Numbered from the stretch's first letter, positions 47,843 through 61,215 are shown. The stretch is 64,000 nt of DNA from Cryptomeria japonica (GCF_030272615.1 NC_081405.1:469266008-469330007); one strand, 5' to 3'. Program-made: numbers and translations. Notes: generated from the sequence alone by a model not told the origin.

Positions 47843-50800
47843 CAACTGCCATTTTTCAAAGCCATTGCGCGTGTATAACGTGAGCTTTTTCTTGTGCTAA
47901 AATTATATGGTGTACGCCACTAAGAAGAGCTAATTGACTTGCAATCATTAGGTTGGCCAAAGTTTAACATATTTTCTTACAAATTGATGGGACGTGTGAG
48001 ACTAAAATATGTGATTCCTTTGCGTGCTAAGGTATCAAATTTTATTTTGTTTCTATACTTTCACTCATTACGCTTCTTGCCTAAATTATGGCGGCAAACA
48101 AATATCTTCATAAATGTATGACCTCAACATAGGATTTTTTCAAAATTTAAATGGAGACAAGCTTCACATTGGATGATTTTCTTTTCAATTTTTTTATAGC
48201 ATGAGTTTAGGGAGCATGGGAAAAAGTGGATAAATAATAATATAAAATTAATTCAGGATTAGGAGAAAATTACAACACAATGAGAGGAATTGTGAAATCA
48301 TTGTGAAAAAAGGAATGAAATAGTGTATTAAAAGTTAAAAGGAATGAAATAGTGTATTAAAAGTTAAAAGTATAATTTAAATATAAAACAATTTAAGTAG
48401 TTGGGATTTGTTTATTTTAGATGGATCAATCGAATTTTGTCGAGAACTTTATTTAAGGTTTTTTTTTTTTTTTTCTTCGTTTTATAAAATGAAAACATAT
48501 GTGGCAATTGTTATAATATGATAGTACAATAATAAAGAAGAAGAGAAAGATGGGTAGTATTTGGAAAGAAATAAAATGACAAGATGTTTTGATTAAGTAA
48601 AAGCAGGTATTTGAAAGGTACCCGAACCTTTTACAAGCCAGGAAAACGAAATTGCTAAAAAAGTGCCTGATCACTTCAAAAAGACAAAATGAACCCACCG
48701 AAAGGGATAAAATGACAAGATGTTATGATAGGAAAGCAGTATGAATTTGTGGAAATGAAATTAGTAAAGTTATTAATATATTAAAGTATAGAATCAAAAT
48801 GGGCGAGGAGGTAAGAACAATTATAATACATAAAGAATGGGGAAGTCAAGAAGTCACAAAGAAGAAAAGGTTAAAAAGTAGAAGAATGTAGGAAGGAAAA
48901 TGTAAAAGAAGAACCAACCAAAATAAAAAGAATTACAAATATCAAGTGATTAATGAAAGAAAAACAAATTGAAATTAAATTAAGAAATAAAAATTAAAAG
49001 GCAAGGAGAGAGATTAAACCAAAATAAAAAAATACTATACACATGCATTTCTTTGTTTTGGTTGACATTTGTTGTGTCCCTTGCATACATGCCCCACTAA
49101 TGGAAAAGTGTGAACCTCTCTTTCTTTTCATTATCCTGAGGTTTAGTTTTGCTCCATGAGGTTCATAGTTTCTTTCTTCGACATGCAACTAGGAGAAAGT
49201 GCAAGTTTGATACTTCACTTAAGGATGTTTATCAATTGAATTTTATTTAAAATTCTTTAGTGAAAATAATTTATTGATGTTAAATCAATTTTTTGTGGGC
49301 ATTTATTTATGGGTCCAAATAAATCTTCAAGTCTTGGTTTATCTCCCTTGAAACATCAAAATGTTTTATTTTTTATATTATATTTTGTTGAATAAGCGTT
49401 TAGAGTTCCTCCAAGTGTTGGAAGAGTTTCTTAGGTGTAAAAATTCTCTTAAGACCCTATGATTTTGAAATCTTCGCATGCATGTACAAATCTATAGTTA
49501 TTTTTGCCACATTACTTAAAAAAATATGAATAATTTAAATTATAGATATTCGTTATTAATTATTCATCAAAATTTTAAGATTTTGTTGTAAATTTGGGTA
49601 GGTATAATAGGTTTACAAGATCAATTTTTTAAAATAAAACTTGTTGGAATATTCCAATACTTTTTGATGAAATCCTTAAGGTTTTAGTATTTTTGGTTTA
49701 TAGGAGCTTTCATTTATATATTTTAGGTAAAACCCTAGTCCTTATAAGTTATGGTCCTTTGTGTACACATTTCTATTGTATTCTTCTAACTCAACAATAA
49801 ATATTATTTTTAATTTATTCATTTAAGTTCACAACTTGTTCCCCTTAATTGTCATGGTCTTATTAGCCCTTTGCTTTCTATAACCAACATTTTTCAACAC
49901 ATTTCTTATCCTTAATTTTTTAGTCACAAGCACGCTACAACTTTATGTTCCTACTCACATTCCATACATGGACATTCTATTCATCATAAGGGACCTTTAC
50001 ATCAATATCTTTATTCAAACTCTTTTGCTAAAACTATGACATAGAGATATCATGCTAGGTGTCCCTGAGTGTAGAGTCATACCTAAAAGTTCATACAATG
50101 TTGTGGTATTATTGAGTTACTTTGATACATTATGATTGATACATTAGTGCTTATGTGTATGCTTCACAAAATAAAAAGGGCTACTAGTGTAAAAAGGGCT
50201 ACTAGTTTTTGGTAGGTGGAGACATCCTATGACATTAATATATATCCATCACATCACAACTTTGAATGCAAGCTCCACTCTCATTCTTATAATGTGTGAT
50301 GGATTTATATCCCCTATGGGTATGATGATTTGGTTTCCCACTTAATATTATCTTATATGGTATGGGACAAGTGGAAAATTATTATTTCATCATGTATCTC
50401 CTTCACATTACAATTTTGAATGAGAATCCCACTTTCAAATGCATAGTATGAGACAAATTTTATCTCTAAAATAAATACTAACATAATTTCTATGTGGAAA
50501 TGTTCTATTGTATTATACGATTTCATATAATAGTTTTGAGTGCAAAACTAACTATCACTCTTTCTAAGTACAAATTTTTTTTTTTTCTACATATATGCAA
50601 ATTTAGGTTCTAGTTTGGTAGTATTATTGGTGGTCGCAAAAAATGATAGATTATTATCACATTGTAGAGGCTCTTTGCATCATAATTATTAGTACATACA
50701 ATGGTATAGTTTTTCAATACACATGTAAAAGTTTTATGATATTATTGAGCCTCATTTTCATAAATATGACAAATCTAATGCTCCTATTCGTCAATGTGTA

Positions 50801-52135
50801 CGATATATCTCTCTTGTGGCACCATTTGTTCAATTAGGAGCAAAATAAGGCACAACACGAATATTTATTATGTCTCACTAATATTACACAACTAGAGCAC
50901 CAATAATGATCCATTGGGGTCCTACAATTATCTAGAATATTTTCCATCTAGAAGAACCAATTCATCATAAAGACATAGATTCACACGTAGCAATGGAAGA
51001 GAGAAATGACCCACACAACTATTAATATAACATGGTCTTTATTATATCCATTCTAGTAGATCTTGTAGGATTTTCCTTGACACTTGGCATGTGAGGTCTA
51101 AGAGGCTACAAACATCACAAAACATGCTAAAACATGTTGACAACTTTAAAAAATATTGAAAAAAATCATGAAATGATGTACCTACAAAGTACAACCAAAA
51201 TAATGTCAAAGAGCATGAAGATAAAATCTAAGAGCTAGAAAAATATCATGCCCAAATAGAAATTTTTTTAAAAAAAATTAAGGAAACAAAGTTCTATAGG
51301 TAAGTGACAAATGAAATAATAATATTGTACCTAGTTGGCAACCTAATACATGACTAATATAGCCTTCCATGAGGTTCAAAATAATTTTTATAGACCTAAG
51401 ATGCAAGATTATGACTAAAAATAAAGAAAAGTGAAAATTGATTAAATAAATTATATTTATTTATATTAATCTATTTTTACCATATAGCCAAATTAATTAC
51501 TTAATTAATAATTGCTTATTTAATTAATTTATCCTCCCACATCACCCTTTATTAATTTTGAATCAAATAATTTTATTAATTATTGAGAGTCGCATGACTA
51601 ACTAAGAACTTGTTTAGATTCATTAAATTTAGACATTTACCACAAAATTCAAACTAACTTTACATCTAAACCATATATTTCATACTACACTAAATCTCAA
51701 TCATTCACATTAAACCTATCCCTTATTGCCTCATGAGACACTTGTCACATGACTACAACTTTTGATCCAAACTCTAATCATCATTCAATCTTAGCAATCC
51801 ATCAACTAATCCATCTTTCTCTTTTATTTCACTCTTGGTAATTCTACAAGTTAAATCATATCACCCCATTTTCATATCCAAGATTATGCTACTATTGTTT
51901 ATTGAATCATCTTAATCATATAATCATGTTACTAAAGCCTTGAGAAAACACAACCATCTATCAACACATCAATATGGTTTGCATGTATTTGATTTGAATA
52001 GGCTATATTTGATGCATATTTTAATTATGTCATTTGCATGCATAGAAAAATCATCTAGAGAAATAGAGATTTTTATTCACCATGCTAAAAATGGACATGA
52101 AAATTAAGATCGAGGCCATTTATATCAGGTTAATC

Positions 52136-52137
<2 letters not shown>
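47581..52137. other. Unassigned AT-rich intergenic stretch
   Basis: I see no gene, RNA or LTR boundary here. Open frames (for example 47939-48121, 48994-49188, 50643-50837) are short, isolated and without recognisable domains. Minor features are a (TAA)n run at 47817-47842, a perfect 29-bp tandem duplication at 48312-48369, an 18-bp tandem duplication at 50173-50208, and weak ~165-bp degenerate repeats around 50230-50570. Confidence 0.5.
48312..48369. repeat. Exact 29-bp tandem duplication
   Basis: The unit ggaatgaaatagtgtatt plus aaaagttaaaa occurs twice without a mismatch, in unassigned intergenic DNA. This is probably a recent slippage or repair product. Confidence 0.9.

Positions 52138-52174
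<37 letters not shown>
52138..52174. repeat. (AT)n microsatellite
   Basis: A run of about 36 bp of alternating A and T, about 30 bp before the gypsy LTR start. Confidence 0.9.
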
Positions 52175-52177
<3 letters not shown>

Positions 52178-52201
52178 ATTTCAATTATTTCATGGTGAAG
52201 T

Positions 52202-53434
52202 TGTAATGTTCCAAACTAGGTGAAATTTTAATTTATTAGACTTTTCATTTTTCATATTTTCGATGAGCTAAGGTAATGATAAAGGAAATATTTTATTTAA
52301 TATTTATTTTGATTCTATATTAAATTTAAATCTTAAAAATTTGAGCCAAATAAGTATGAAATATTAATATAAATATTCTAAGGAGGCATTGGGATTCTCA
52401 TGGGGTTCATTTTGCATTATGAGGCTATTTTAGATAGGAATATGTACTAGTTATGATAGGTCATTTTCAGTTGTGAAGAGAATGGGTGACATTTGGTAAT
52501 AGAAAATTTGGGAAGTTTTTTTGAAAATTAAAATTGTATTTTCTCTTCCAAAAGAAGAGCATTATTTCTTGGGTGCCCAATTTGGTGTCATTTTCTATAT
52601 ATTATTTGCTAGAGAATTTCATAGCATGGTTTTCCGAGTTTAGTTTATTTATGTTGTATGAACTTTTATTCTAGAATTTTTGTAGCTGAAAACTATAACT
52701 ATAGAAGAATATAGATTGTGGAAGAAAACCCATGGGTTTTGAGGATGAAAGAATGATACCCCTTTGATTCTATAGAGAATTCTCATTTAAGGAGTGCAAT
52801 GGAGCTTCACAAATCTTGTAGTTTTAGTTATATCTTATGTGTGTCAATGTGTGTGTTTTAGGCATGGAGATTAGTTTTCTAAAGGTGTTTTTTGTGCATT
52901 TGGATAATAAATTAGATCCCAAGGTTTCATCCATTGTTTGCATCTTTCATAAGAGTATTTTGGTGCAATTTGATAGTGTTATGGGGTTGTTTTGCTATTG
53001 CGGTTTTTATATTAAGTTTGGTGTGCAAGTGTGAGTTATAGTTTAGGTTTTGGGAGTTTTTTAGGAGTTATTTATGCTATATATGTATTTTTATATTAAT
53101 TATAATACCTTAGATATTTTTTTGTTGTATATTTCTTTCTATGCTATTTGGATAAAATCTAGCAATGTATTGTTGAAATCTGTAATATATAAATCACTCA
53201 ACTTTATGTAGAAGTTGCAAAAAAAATTCAATTTTTCATTTTTGTTTATGGGGGTATTTTAGCTATCATGTAATTATCAATTACATATGTTCAATACAAT
53301 TTGTGGGAGTTTCAATTATTTTTCATGCTTTGGTAGTGTTGATAGATTTTGTAGTTTTGTTTGAATATTATGGAAAATATTTAGAAATATTTTTAAATCT
53401 GATTTTTCTCTTTAATTATATAGGTGGATTATTA
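52202..53434 (+). mobile_element. Gypsy 5' LTR of a decayed element
   Basis: The segment starts TGTAATGTTCC and ends near 53434 (gattatta, against an expected CATTACA-type end). It is followed after three bases by a perfect TGGTATCAGAGCC primer site, which fixes the right boundary and the plus orientation. The start is chosen from the TGTAAT terminus and is less certain. No second copy of this LTR is in the window. The short frame 52837-53034 inside it shows no recognisable domain. Confidence 0.65.
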
Positions 53435-53437
53435 GAG

Positions 53438-53450
53438 TGGTATCAGAGCC
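53438..53450 (+). other. Primer binding site (iMet type)
   Basis: TGGTATCAGAGCC follows the LTR end directly. It is complementary to the 3' end of plant initiator methionine tRNA. Confidence 0.85.
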
Positions 53451-53486
53451 ACAATTCTTCTTTCTTATAGTATTTTTTGATGTTTA

Positions 53487-53828
53487 ATGATCCCACGTGA
53501 AAGGGAGGTTAGGTATAAAAGAAGAGAATTGGAAAAATTACATCAAGAAGGGATCATAGATTATTAAGAAAGGAGTTTAAGGAGAATATGGATAGGATGG
53601 CTCAAGGGAAAATTCAACATACAAGAAATTTTACCAAATGATCTAGTGGATGTATAATAAAGACAAGAAAGACAATGATAATAACTATGGAGCTAGCATC
53701 TCAAGTGAAGCCAACAATGAGAAAGATAAAGAAAAAAAACTGACTCCCCAAATCTTAGGATTTAGATTTGATAGTATACCCATGAATATCAAGCTCATAA
53801 AGAGGGTGAAAGATATTTAAAACATAGA
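53487..53828 (+). pseudogene. gag: Broken gypsy gag start
   Basis: About 50 bases after the primer site a frame opens with MIPRER and continues through a charged stretch (ELEKLHQEGIID). It then breaks up with several stops in each frame. The position after a primer site argues for gag. It is cut at 53828 by a solo LTR and resumes, equally degenerate, at 57953 (LKAN, HVECRE). No capsid or zinc-knuckle signature can be read. Confidence 0.45.
53824..53828. other. TSD of the 4.1-kb solo LTR, left copy (ATAGA)
   Basis: ATAGA precedes TGTAGTGTCCC at 53829 and is repeated at 57953-57957 after GCATTACA. Confidence 0.9.
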
Positions 53829-56800
53829 TGTAGTGTCCCTCCTAGATTTACATTTTGATTCATGATTCGATAGACTTATCTAGACTTATGATGATACTTT
53901 GATGATGATTATGGCTTTATTCCTATGCAGTCGACATATATGATGCTATATGGACATATGCTATATTGATGACTTTTGATGATCTATGTGATGGATGATA
54001 TGTTATGATTATTCAATGGATGGTATTTATTAATAGACTTATATGTATTCGAGATTCTTATGTGATTTATATGATTTTATGATATATGATGATCATACTA
54101 ACCCTACTTCATGATGATGATTTTATAAGACATGTTTGTATTGGGTGATTGTCTTTGTGAAAGGGACGATGCCTTATCACTCATCACGAGCATGATAAGG
54201 TGTTGGGATTCTCTTTCATTTGCCTGTTACTATGATATTGTATATATGTTATTTCGTGTTTATCAGTGGATGCAGGATTGCAAGTACCAAACATCGACTC
54301 CACCTAGTCCCACGGGTCTGAGCGTGTCCTAATCCCAATGGTAGTTGTTGGAGATGACTTGGTTTTCCCTTACCTACTCATGGTCTAGTATGCCCACCTT
54401 GTCAGTCTTGTCGGGTGTAAGTATTATCCAGTCTTGAGTCGGTATCTCGTTCTATCTATGTGTGGTTGGTTATGTGTGTGTGTATGATTTATCATTGATT
54501 GGATAATATTTATTTAATTAATTAGTTAATGTTGAGTAATAATTATTAAACTTATAATTAATCAATTAATTAATGGATATTTGATTTATTATTATTGAAT
54601 TTATTAATGTTTGATTTATATGGTTTTATTTTTTATTTAATTGATTGTTATTTATTTAATTGATTTATTGACTATTATTTTATTTTATTAATTTTATCCT
54701 TTTGATTTTATTTGTTGTTAATTGATTTATTTAATTCATTTTAGATATAGTTGTAAAGTTGATTTTATTATTATTAATAGAAAAGATGTAAAACCTATTT
54801 CTATTTCTACACCACTAAAAATAATATAATATTACTACTTTTCTTTTTATTATGCATGGGGTGGGGTAAAATATAATATAATATATTCTACCTACCCTAT
54901 TTAGTAATTGGGTGAATCTAAATTTGTTGGTAGAAAATATAATAAAATAATCCTACCTTGGAACTATACATGGTAGGTAAGAAATATTATTTTTATGGAT
55001 TATTTTGATTGGTTGATGATAACCTATAGTTTTTCATATGAAAATTATTTATTGATTTTTTGCGAGTGTTGCCAGAACTTTTCGAGGGATTTTGAATTTG
55101 GATTTTGGATTCTGATTGTGACTGAAGATTGTTGGAGTTTGATTTGGATTGTGGATTGCTCATCTTCAAATTTTATTCCAGGATTTGCGTTTGCAAGTTG
55201 GTGAATTTTCCCTTTTAATTCAGTTTTCTGGAAATATCATGTCTTCTCTGTGTTTTCAATGGATTGATTGTGGGAAGATTGGAATTGATTTTTGGGAAGT
55301 GATCTATTTTGTTTAATTCTATTGCATTCCGATTATAATTGGGAAGGGAGATTGCAGATTGTTTTTTGGTTTTGATTTCTGAGTTATTGCCGAGAAGTGT
55401 ATTATTTGTACATTCCCTTCTATATGTAATTGTTCAAGATGTGTTTTTCTTTGGTTATCATTTTAAAGTGGAGTGAATCCCTTTTTGAGAGACCTTGTGT
55501 AATAGGAGTCTCTCTTTGTGCTTTATGTGAGTCCCTGGAGCTGATGGGAGCTCACTGGACTCTCTGTGTGAGTGTGGAGTATGTTGCAGGTCATATTGTG
55601 TTGTGAATGTAAGTGCTTATCATGTTTGTAAGGTCTCCATTTGACTCTCAAGTTGTTTGCAGGATTAGGCTATCTCTCTTTGCTCCTTATCTTATTATTT
55701 GCAGATCTTTGTACCTTGACTTTTTGGGACTTTCAAACTATAATCAATGAGTTGCATTATGACCGTTGAGAGTTCCTACACCTTGTAAGGACCTAATCCA
55801 ACCTTCTCCTTCAGCCAAACAGATCATTTTTATCTCCTTAGAAGATTTGGGTAATAGATTGGAGCATAGGATCTCTTAACACCTTGATTTTGTACACTTA
55901 ATCAAAAACACCACCATATCAACCAGAAATACTACCCTACATACCAAGGGCACTAACCTGCATACCAAGAGAGCTGAATTGGTCCAGGAGGCCCAAAAAG
56001 ATCAATTTTAGTATTGTAAAGTTCTAATTGGATTGTGTGAGTTTTCTAGAGGCATGTGAAGTCTGTGTTGAGCATTTTCAATTGATTCATGATGTTCAAT
56101 GATGTTACATTATGTAATTTGTGCTTCGATAAGTGGGATCATGCTTTACCATTGAGGAGTTTCCTTATACAAAAGTTGCTCTAGTAAGAGGTTGTTGCCT
56201 TGTTGTTTGAGGATTGTTTATATGACTCTAGTGGGATGATTTGTATCTTGCTATTGAGGATTTGTAGTAGTTTATGATGTGCTTATTTTTCATGTTCTTT
56301 CATTATTACTATGCATATGATGCATTGGTGAAGGCTCTATGCTTGTAATGGTTCATATGTATGCTCTATGTGATGTATGTTCTCAGTGATGTTATGTATA
56401 CTTGGAAGTCTTTTGTGGGCATTCTTTATGTGTTGTGATGTCATTTTATGTGTTACCCTATGGCTTGGCATATGATTAGGGGAATGGGATTCCTTGTGAT
56501 GATCGAGGTCACGTAAGTTAGGTTGTTTGGCACCTAGACCGCTAGGGCACATTGGGAGTTTTCCGTTTACAATTCAATGTTAACATTTAATAATTGATGG
56601 GGTTTGGGTTTCACCTAATAAGATAATTATATTTGGTTTGGGACATATGAGATGGAAAGTTGATCTCCCTTGTACTCACATAGGTTGAGATGGCTCCACA
56701 TGTCTGTTAAGGGATTGTTTCCACCCTTCTTTTTTGAGGGTAGCTTGTATGACTATTAAGAGTACGGATTACTCTCCTTTGTGAAGATAGTATACATGTC

Positions 56801-57952
56801 TACTATGGGTGCATATGTACCTTCTTTGTGAGGCTAGCAAGTAGAAGCATGATTAGTAAGGATGGCCATATTCCCCTCTATATGAGGACACTATGTGATG
56901 ACACTCCATTCCTACATGTGACCATGTCCATATGCCATGATTTATTGTATGCCTCTGGAAGAGTCTATTGTTGATTTCAGCCTTTGTGAAGTCATGTGAT
57001 TATTTTTATGCTGAGTGCATTATGTTCTATGTTGAGTCCCATGGTTGTTAGGTGTCAACCTAGGTCTTGAGTGAGTGTCGGAACCCCATGACATCTCCTA
57101 GCACAGGGGGTGGTTCCTATTTGGTTCCACATGGTCGGGTGGTTTGATGCCTTCTCCCATTGGGATATTCTTCATTGGAGTTGTGTGTGTGGATGTGGAT
57201 TCTATTGCTCTTTTTTGTATGAGAATATCTGCAACTGATTCTATGTATTGTATTTCTCATGTATCCATAATGGAATTGTATTAAGGAAAGGATCATGTAC
57301 CTTGTAAAAGTAAATCTATGTAATGTGACATTATAAGACTAGGAATTATATGTAATAAAATGGTATTCTTGGAATATGACATGAATTGTCCTATTGTATG
57401 TTTAAAGAAATTAATGCATGACTCTTAGATGGAAATATGTTCCTTGTTTAGATATCATGGATGTATGTTAATGTAACTGCATACGAAAGTATTCCTAATG
57501 TCATGCATAAGATTCCTAGATCTAAGATAGTCTTAATGGAAGAAAAGATTGATCATGACATTATTATCATGATGTTAGGAAGAATATGTCTTAGCTTCAT
57601 GATGTTGGAATGGATGTATTATATGGAATTAAGAACATTTCTTATTGGCGTTTAAAATGAATCTAGTTTATAGGATGTTACTCTTAAGTAGTGACATTGA
57701 GATACCCTAGGGAAAGGATGAAATGATATGTTATTCCACTTGCATAAATTGTGTTAAGATGTGTTATGCAACGTAGTAATTAAGAATATGATGTGATTAT
57801 AATTGATTCATTTAGTAGATGTTGTATTGATATAAATTAGATGGATGCTAAGTTGACTATGCTATTTAAAAGATGTGCATTTAAATTTTTTTTTTGTCTC
57901 CATTGTAGATAGATTAGGTGTATTTCTCTAGGGTATTTTGGTGGGCATTACA
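53829..57952 (+). mobile_element. Solo gypsy LTR, 4.1 kb, family C
   Basis: The LTR starts TGTAGTGTCCCTCC and ends GGTGGGCATTACA, with ATAGA on both sides, so it is a complete insertion. There is no primer site or PPT next to it and no second LTR before the TSD, so it is a solo LTR left by recombination between the two LTRs of a former element. A truncated relative starts at 60498 with the same first bases and shares the gggacgatg block and the catcgactccacct block. Small open frames (54132-54332, 54995-55204, 57461-57655) have no recognisable content. Its strand is given by the shared direction with the copy at 60498; true transcription direction is not proven. Confidence 0.88.
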
Positions 57953-58462
57953 ATAGAAACTTCACTCAAAGCTAACATATAAAATTCCCATGTTGAGTGT
58001 AGAGAAATTATAACTTAAATTTGAGAGATCTTATCATTGAAATACTTCATTTCAATAAAGATCAGTGAGGGTTCCTTAAAAGTGCATGATAGATAAATTT
58101 AAGAAATATTTTTCATATAAATTTTGAGAAAGTTTCTCATCTTCATAATAGGGTTATACATTTAATTCCTACCATTGGATCATTTTTAGATATTTCTCAT
58201 GATAGCAATAAATGTGAGTTTCTTGCTGAACAAATTTTTATCTCTACATAAAATATTCTTGATACTAAGATGATGTGTGAATTAATTATTTTCGATTCCC
58301 CTTGTTACCATTATATTTACACATACCTCCACAATAACGCATTACACCTTACCTATCTTATTCTCAATATAAATCATTAATGAAATTCTCATCTCACTAC
58401 ACCCTTCTAGGTGATAACTTATAGTATCAAAGCTATGATGGTTTTTTATTTCAATGTCTAAA
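57953..58462 (+). other. Remnant between gag and integrase of the gypsy element
   Basis: The interrupted gypsy element continues after the solo LTR. The frames are too broken to name a domain. Protease, RT and RNase H would need several kb and are not present, so an internal deletion joined gag to integrase here. Confidence 0.4.
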
Positions 58463-59096
58463 CATGATGGAAGCAAACCTTGCATTGCAAAAGGTTCATA
58501 GTGATACTTGTGGTTCTCATACTAGTGGCATAATCATTCCAAAATAACTCCTTAGAAATCAATACAACTAGCCTAAAATGAACATGATTCTTGTGATTAT
58601 GTCAAGAAGTGTCTCCCTTGTCAATAACATGGAGACTTGATAAATGTTACATATTAAGGGTTGCAACATATTACTTCACCTTGGCCATTTTATCAATGGG
58701 GTCTTGATCTCATCAACAAGATACATCCATCCTAATCTAATGGACACAATTTCATTATGACTTCCACTAAATATTTCACCAAGTTGGTGGAAGTTATCCC
58801 CTCACCTTCATCACCAACATTTAAATTTCCAAATTCATCTTATAGCATATCACCTCTTGTTATGGTATCTCCTCGACCATCATCACTGACAATAGTAGAC
58901 ATTTTAACAATCAATGTGTTTTTATCTTGGGTGAACAATTCTATATTCAATTAATCATTGGTAGATACTCCATGCTATCCACAAAGTTATAGTCAAGTTG
59001 AGGAAACCAATAAGACCTTACTCAAAATCATCAAAAAGGTTGTCAACAAAACTGGTCATGACTAGAATCTTCATCTGATTCCTACCTTTTCATTTT
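58463..59096 (+). pseudogene. Ty3/gypsy integrase, N-terminal and core part, broken
   Basis: Integrase inserts retrotransposon cDNA into host DNA. The zinc-binding HHCC part is readable (LQKVHSDTCGSHTSG, then KKCLPCQ near 58610). The catalytic core follows: HITSPWPFYQWGLDLI with the first catalytic Asp at 58706-58708, then IITDN with the second Asp at 58888-58890, then YPQSYSQVEETNKTL with the Glu at 59000-59002. Stops and at least two frameshifts interrupt it, and the stretch between the two Asp codons is shortened. The reading reaches GHD-NLHLIPTF before a Copia LTR interrupts it at 59097. Confidence 0.85.
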
Positions 59097-60302
59097 TGTT
59101 AGATAGTTCAAATAACCAAAAGACAACTGAGAGGGGGGGTGAATCAGTTGTCACAGATTATAGGAACCATTAGCAATTTAAACTTTAATATCGGAATAGC
59201 ATATAAACCAATTAAGCATAAACAATAATCATAGAATAAAAGCCATCCACATAGCACCAAGATTTGTATGTGGAAAACCCGATAAAGGGAAAAACCATGG
59301 TGGGAAGCCTACCCATAGTCAGATAATACTTCTGTAGTAAGTATGTGAATTAAAATTGAGGGGCTTGCACTTGCAGGAAGGCCAACAGCCTAGGGCGCAC
59401 TGCTCATCACAAAAGGAGCCTCATTGACTACATAGAAATCCAAACTACAATCTGAAGAAGTGTTGAACTGCAAAAGATAGCATCTCCTATGCCTTAGTAC
59501 AGTTTTGGTTAAGCTCAATATTGAAGGACTAAATCCTCTTACATAAACCCAATTCAATCTCCAATGATTGACCAACTCCTCTTCCTGAATGATATTACAT
59601 TATTCGCACATTACATGCCTTGACCGTGACCTCTAACATTAACCATGATGATCTACAATGAGATCTTACATCTATATATACAAACCCTTAACCATAAACA
59701 ATTAGGTCGGCCACCAAACAATAAACCAATTACATAATTACAAACCATGTCGGCCTTAGACCAAACAAATAATATCAACACATAAGATATCCTGTAAAGA
59801 CATTAATAGGTCCTATCCATGTTACATTAAAGTTGGTCCATAACCTAGATCAACCGGTACCAAGTATAGGTCCATATTCTTCAACAATGATCTCCATCCA
59901 CCAAGTCTCGAACATGATCACCAATAGCATCCTGAAACTCCATCAAAAGTTGCACCAACACAACTTATGGAATTCATCAAAGATCTCCGTCAAAAGCTCT
60001 GCTGGTGAAACCCTTGTTGGAACTAGAAATCAATCTTCTAAGCAAGTAGGATAGCATCCGATCTCTAGACCAAAACCAATTGACCAAATATGAGTATAAG
60101 TATCATGAACAAGCTGATTCCATCACCAGACTATACCAGAACCTACCAAATCAAGACGGATCCAAGTTAACCAAAAAACACTCAACCTACTAGGACCATA
60201 AGGGTGTCAGTAAAGCCTCCAAACAACTAGTGTTGGCATCAATGACAAAACATCAATACAACACATAATCAATTCCACCAAATGGCCAATAGTTTTGCCA
60301 CA
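59097..60302 (-). mobile_element. Solo Copia LTR, family A, inside the integrase
   Basis: On the minus strand this LTR starts TGTGGCAAAACT at 60302 and ends CTATCTAACA at 59097. It has the ttgtcattgatgccaac motif near its start, a TATA run near 59672-59682, the Copia U5 hairpin motif at about 59270-59302 and the caactgattcacccccc end. It aligns with 1-856, notably around 59310-59350 and 59460-59580. Integrase coding continues on both sides (LIPTF left, TLIGANAHFLVY right), so only one LTR is present. A clear 5-bp duplication could not be read; the flanks have decayed. Confidence 0.85.
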
Positions 60303-60497
60303 CATGCATTCATACCCTTATTGGAGCTAATGCACACTTTTTAGTATATAGTGTTGAAGCTAGCTTGCTATTTGAAGTTGAACTTTCATCATTGCATATC
60401 AAATTGAAAAATCTCATCAATGATGAGGACTATTAGGTTGCACACTTGATTCAATTAGAGCTTCTTGACGAATAATACATCAACACCTAAAAACATT
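60303..60497 (+). pseudogene. Ty3/gypsy integrase, C-terminal part, broken
   Basis: Reading resumes in the same domain with TLIGANAHFLVYSVEA, then FEVELSSLHIKLKNL and a LIQLELLDE segment, which is the usual order in plant gypsy integrase after the DDE core. Three stops are present (two TAA and a TAG). It ends where the truncated LTR begins at 60498; the chromodomain or C-terminal end is not seen. Confidence 0.85.
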
Positions 60498-61215
60498 TGT
60501 AGTGTCCCTCCTTGACACAATTTTATTTTGATGCATTGTTAGACATTCATGGACTTGTTGAGAACACATTTATGATACTCTTGGTAGATGTTATAGTTTT
60601 GTTTATGCTTGATGATTCTAGTGGATGATGGTTATTACATGTTGACAGATGATACATTATACTTTATATGGATGATGATACATTATGGACTATGTTGATG
60701 TTGAGATTAATGTTGGGATATTTATGTGTATTCAATGGTTTATGTTTACTTATAATGTTATCATGTTATGAGCTAACATTTTATCATGATTGTAATGGAT
60801 ATGATGATGATCTTGATGTTATTGATGATGTGTCTTCATTATGATGTATCTACATTCGTGGAAGGGACGATGTCATACCACTCATTGCGAGCGGGGCGTG
60901 ACATTGTGATTATCTTTCCACTAGCGTGTATACTTTGTGATTGAATTATATATATATATATATATGTTGTGCATAGATGTTTGGTGTTATGCAGGATTGT
61001 AGGTACTAAACATCAACTCCACCTGGCTTCATAGGTTTGAGTGTGTCTTTATCCCAATGGCAATTTGATAGAAAATAATGATATAATGTCCTATCACATT
61101 CTAGGCCTAGTTGATACCTTGTTAGTTCTAGCATTTTAGTTAAGTTGTCATGTGATTATTATATGGGTTGGTTATATTGTGGTAATTAATTTATTAATAA
61201 TGTTTTTAATTAAAA
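60498..61215 (+). mobile_element. Truncated family C gypsy LTR
   Basis: It starts TGTAGTGTCCCTCC exactly like 53829 and shares the gggacgatg, cactcatt-gcgag and gcaggattg-aggtac-aaacatc blocks in the same order. Similarity ends near 61215 and no GGGCATTACA end follows, so the right part is lost. An (AT)n run is at about 60947-60965. Confidence 0.75.

Noticed and set aside
50643-50837. Short hydrophobic open frame that could be a small membrane protein
   Set aside because: Isolated, in T-rich DNA with no promoter, intron or homology signal that I can read.
53438-53450. tRNA-like sequence
   Set aside because: Only the 13-17-base complement to the tRNA 3' end is present here and at 17404 and 39155. 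These are primer sites, with no tRNA gene structure.
59092-60307. Five-base TSD for the Copia solo LTR
   Set aside because: Flanks read atttt and catgc, with no match at any nearby offset that I could justify. The solo status rests on the integrase text instead.
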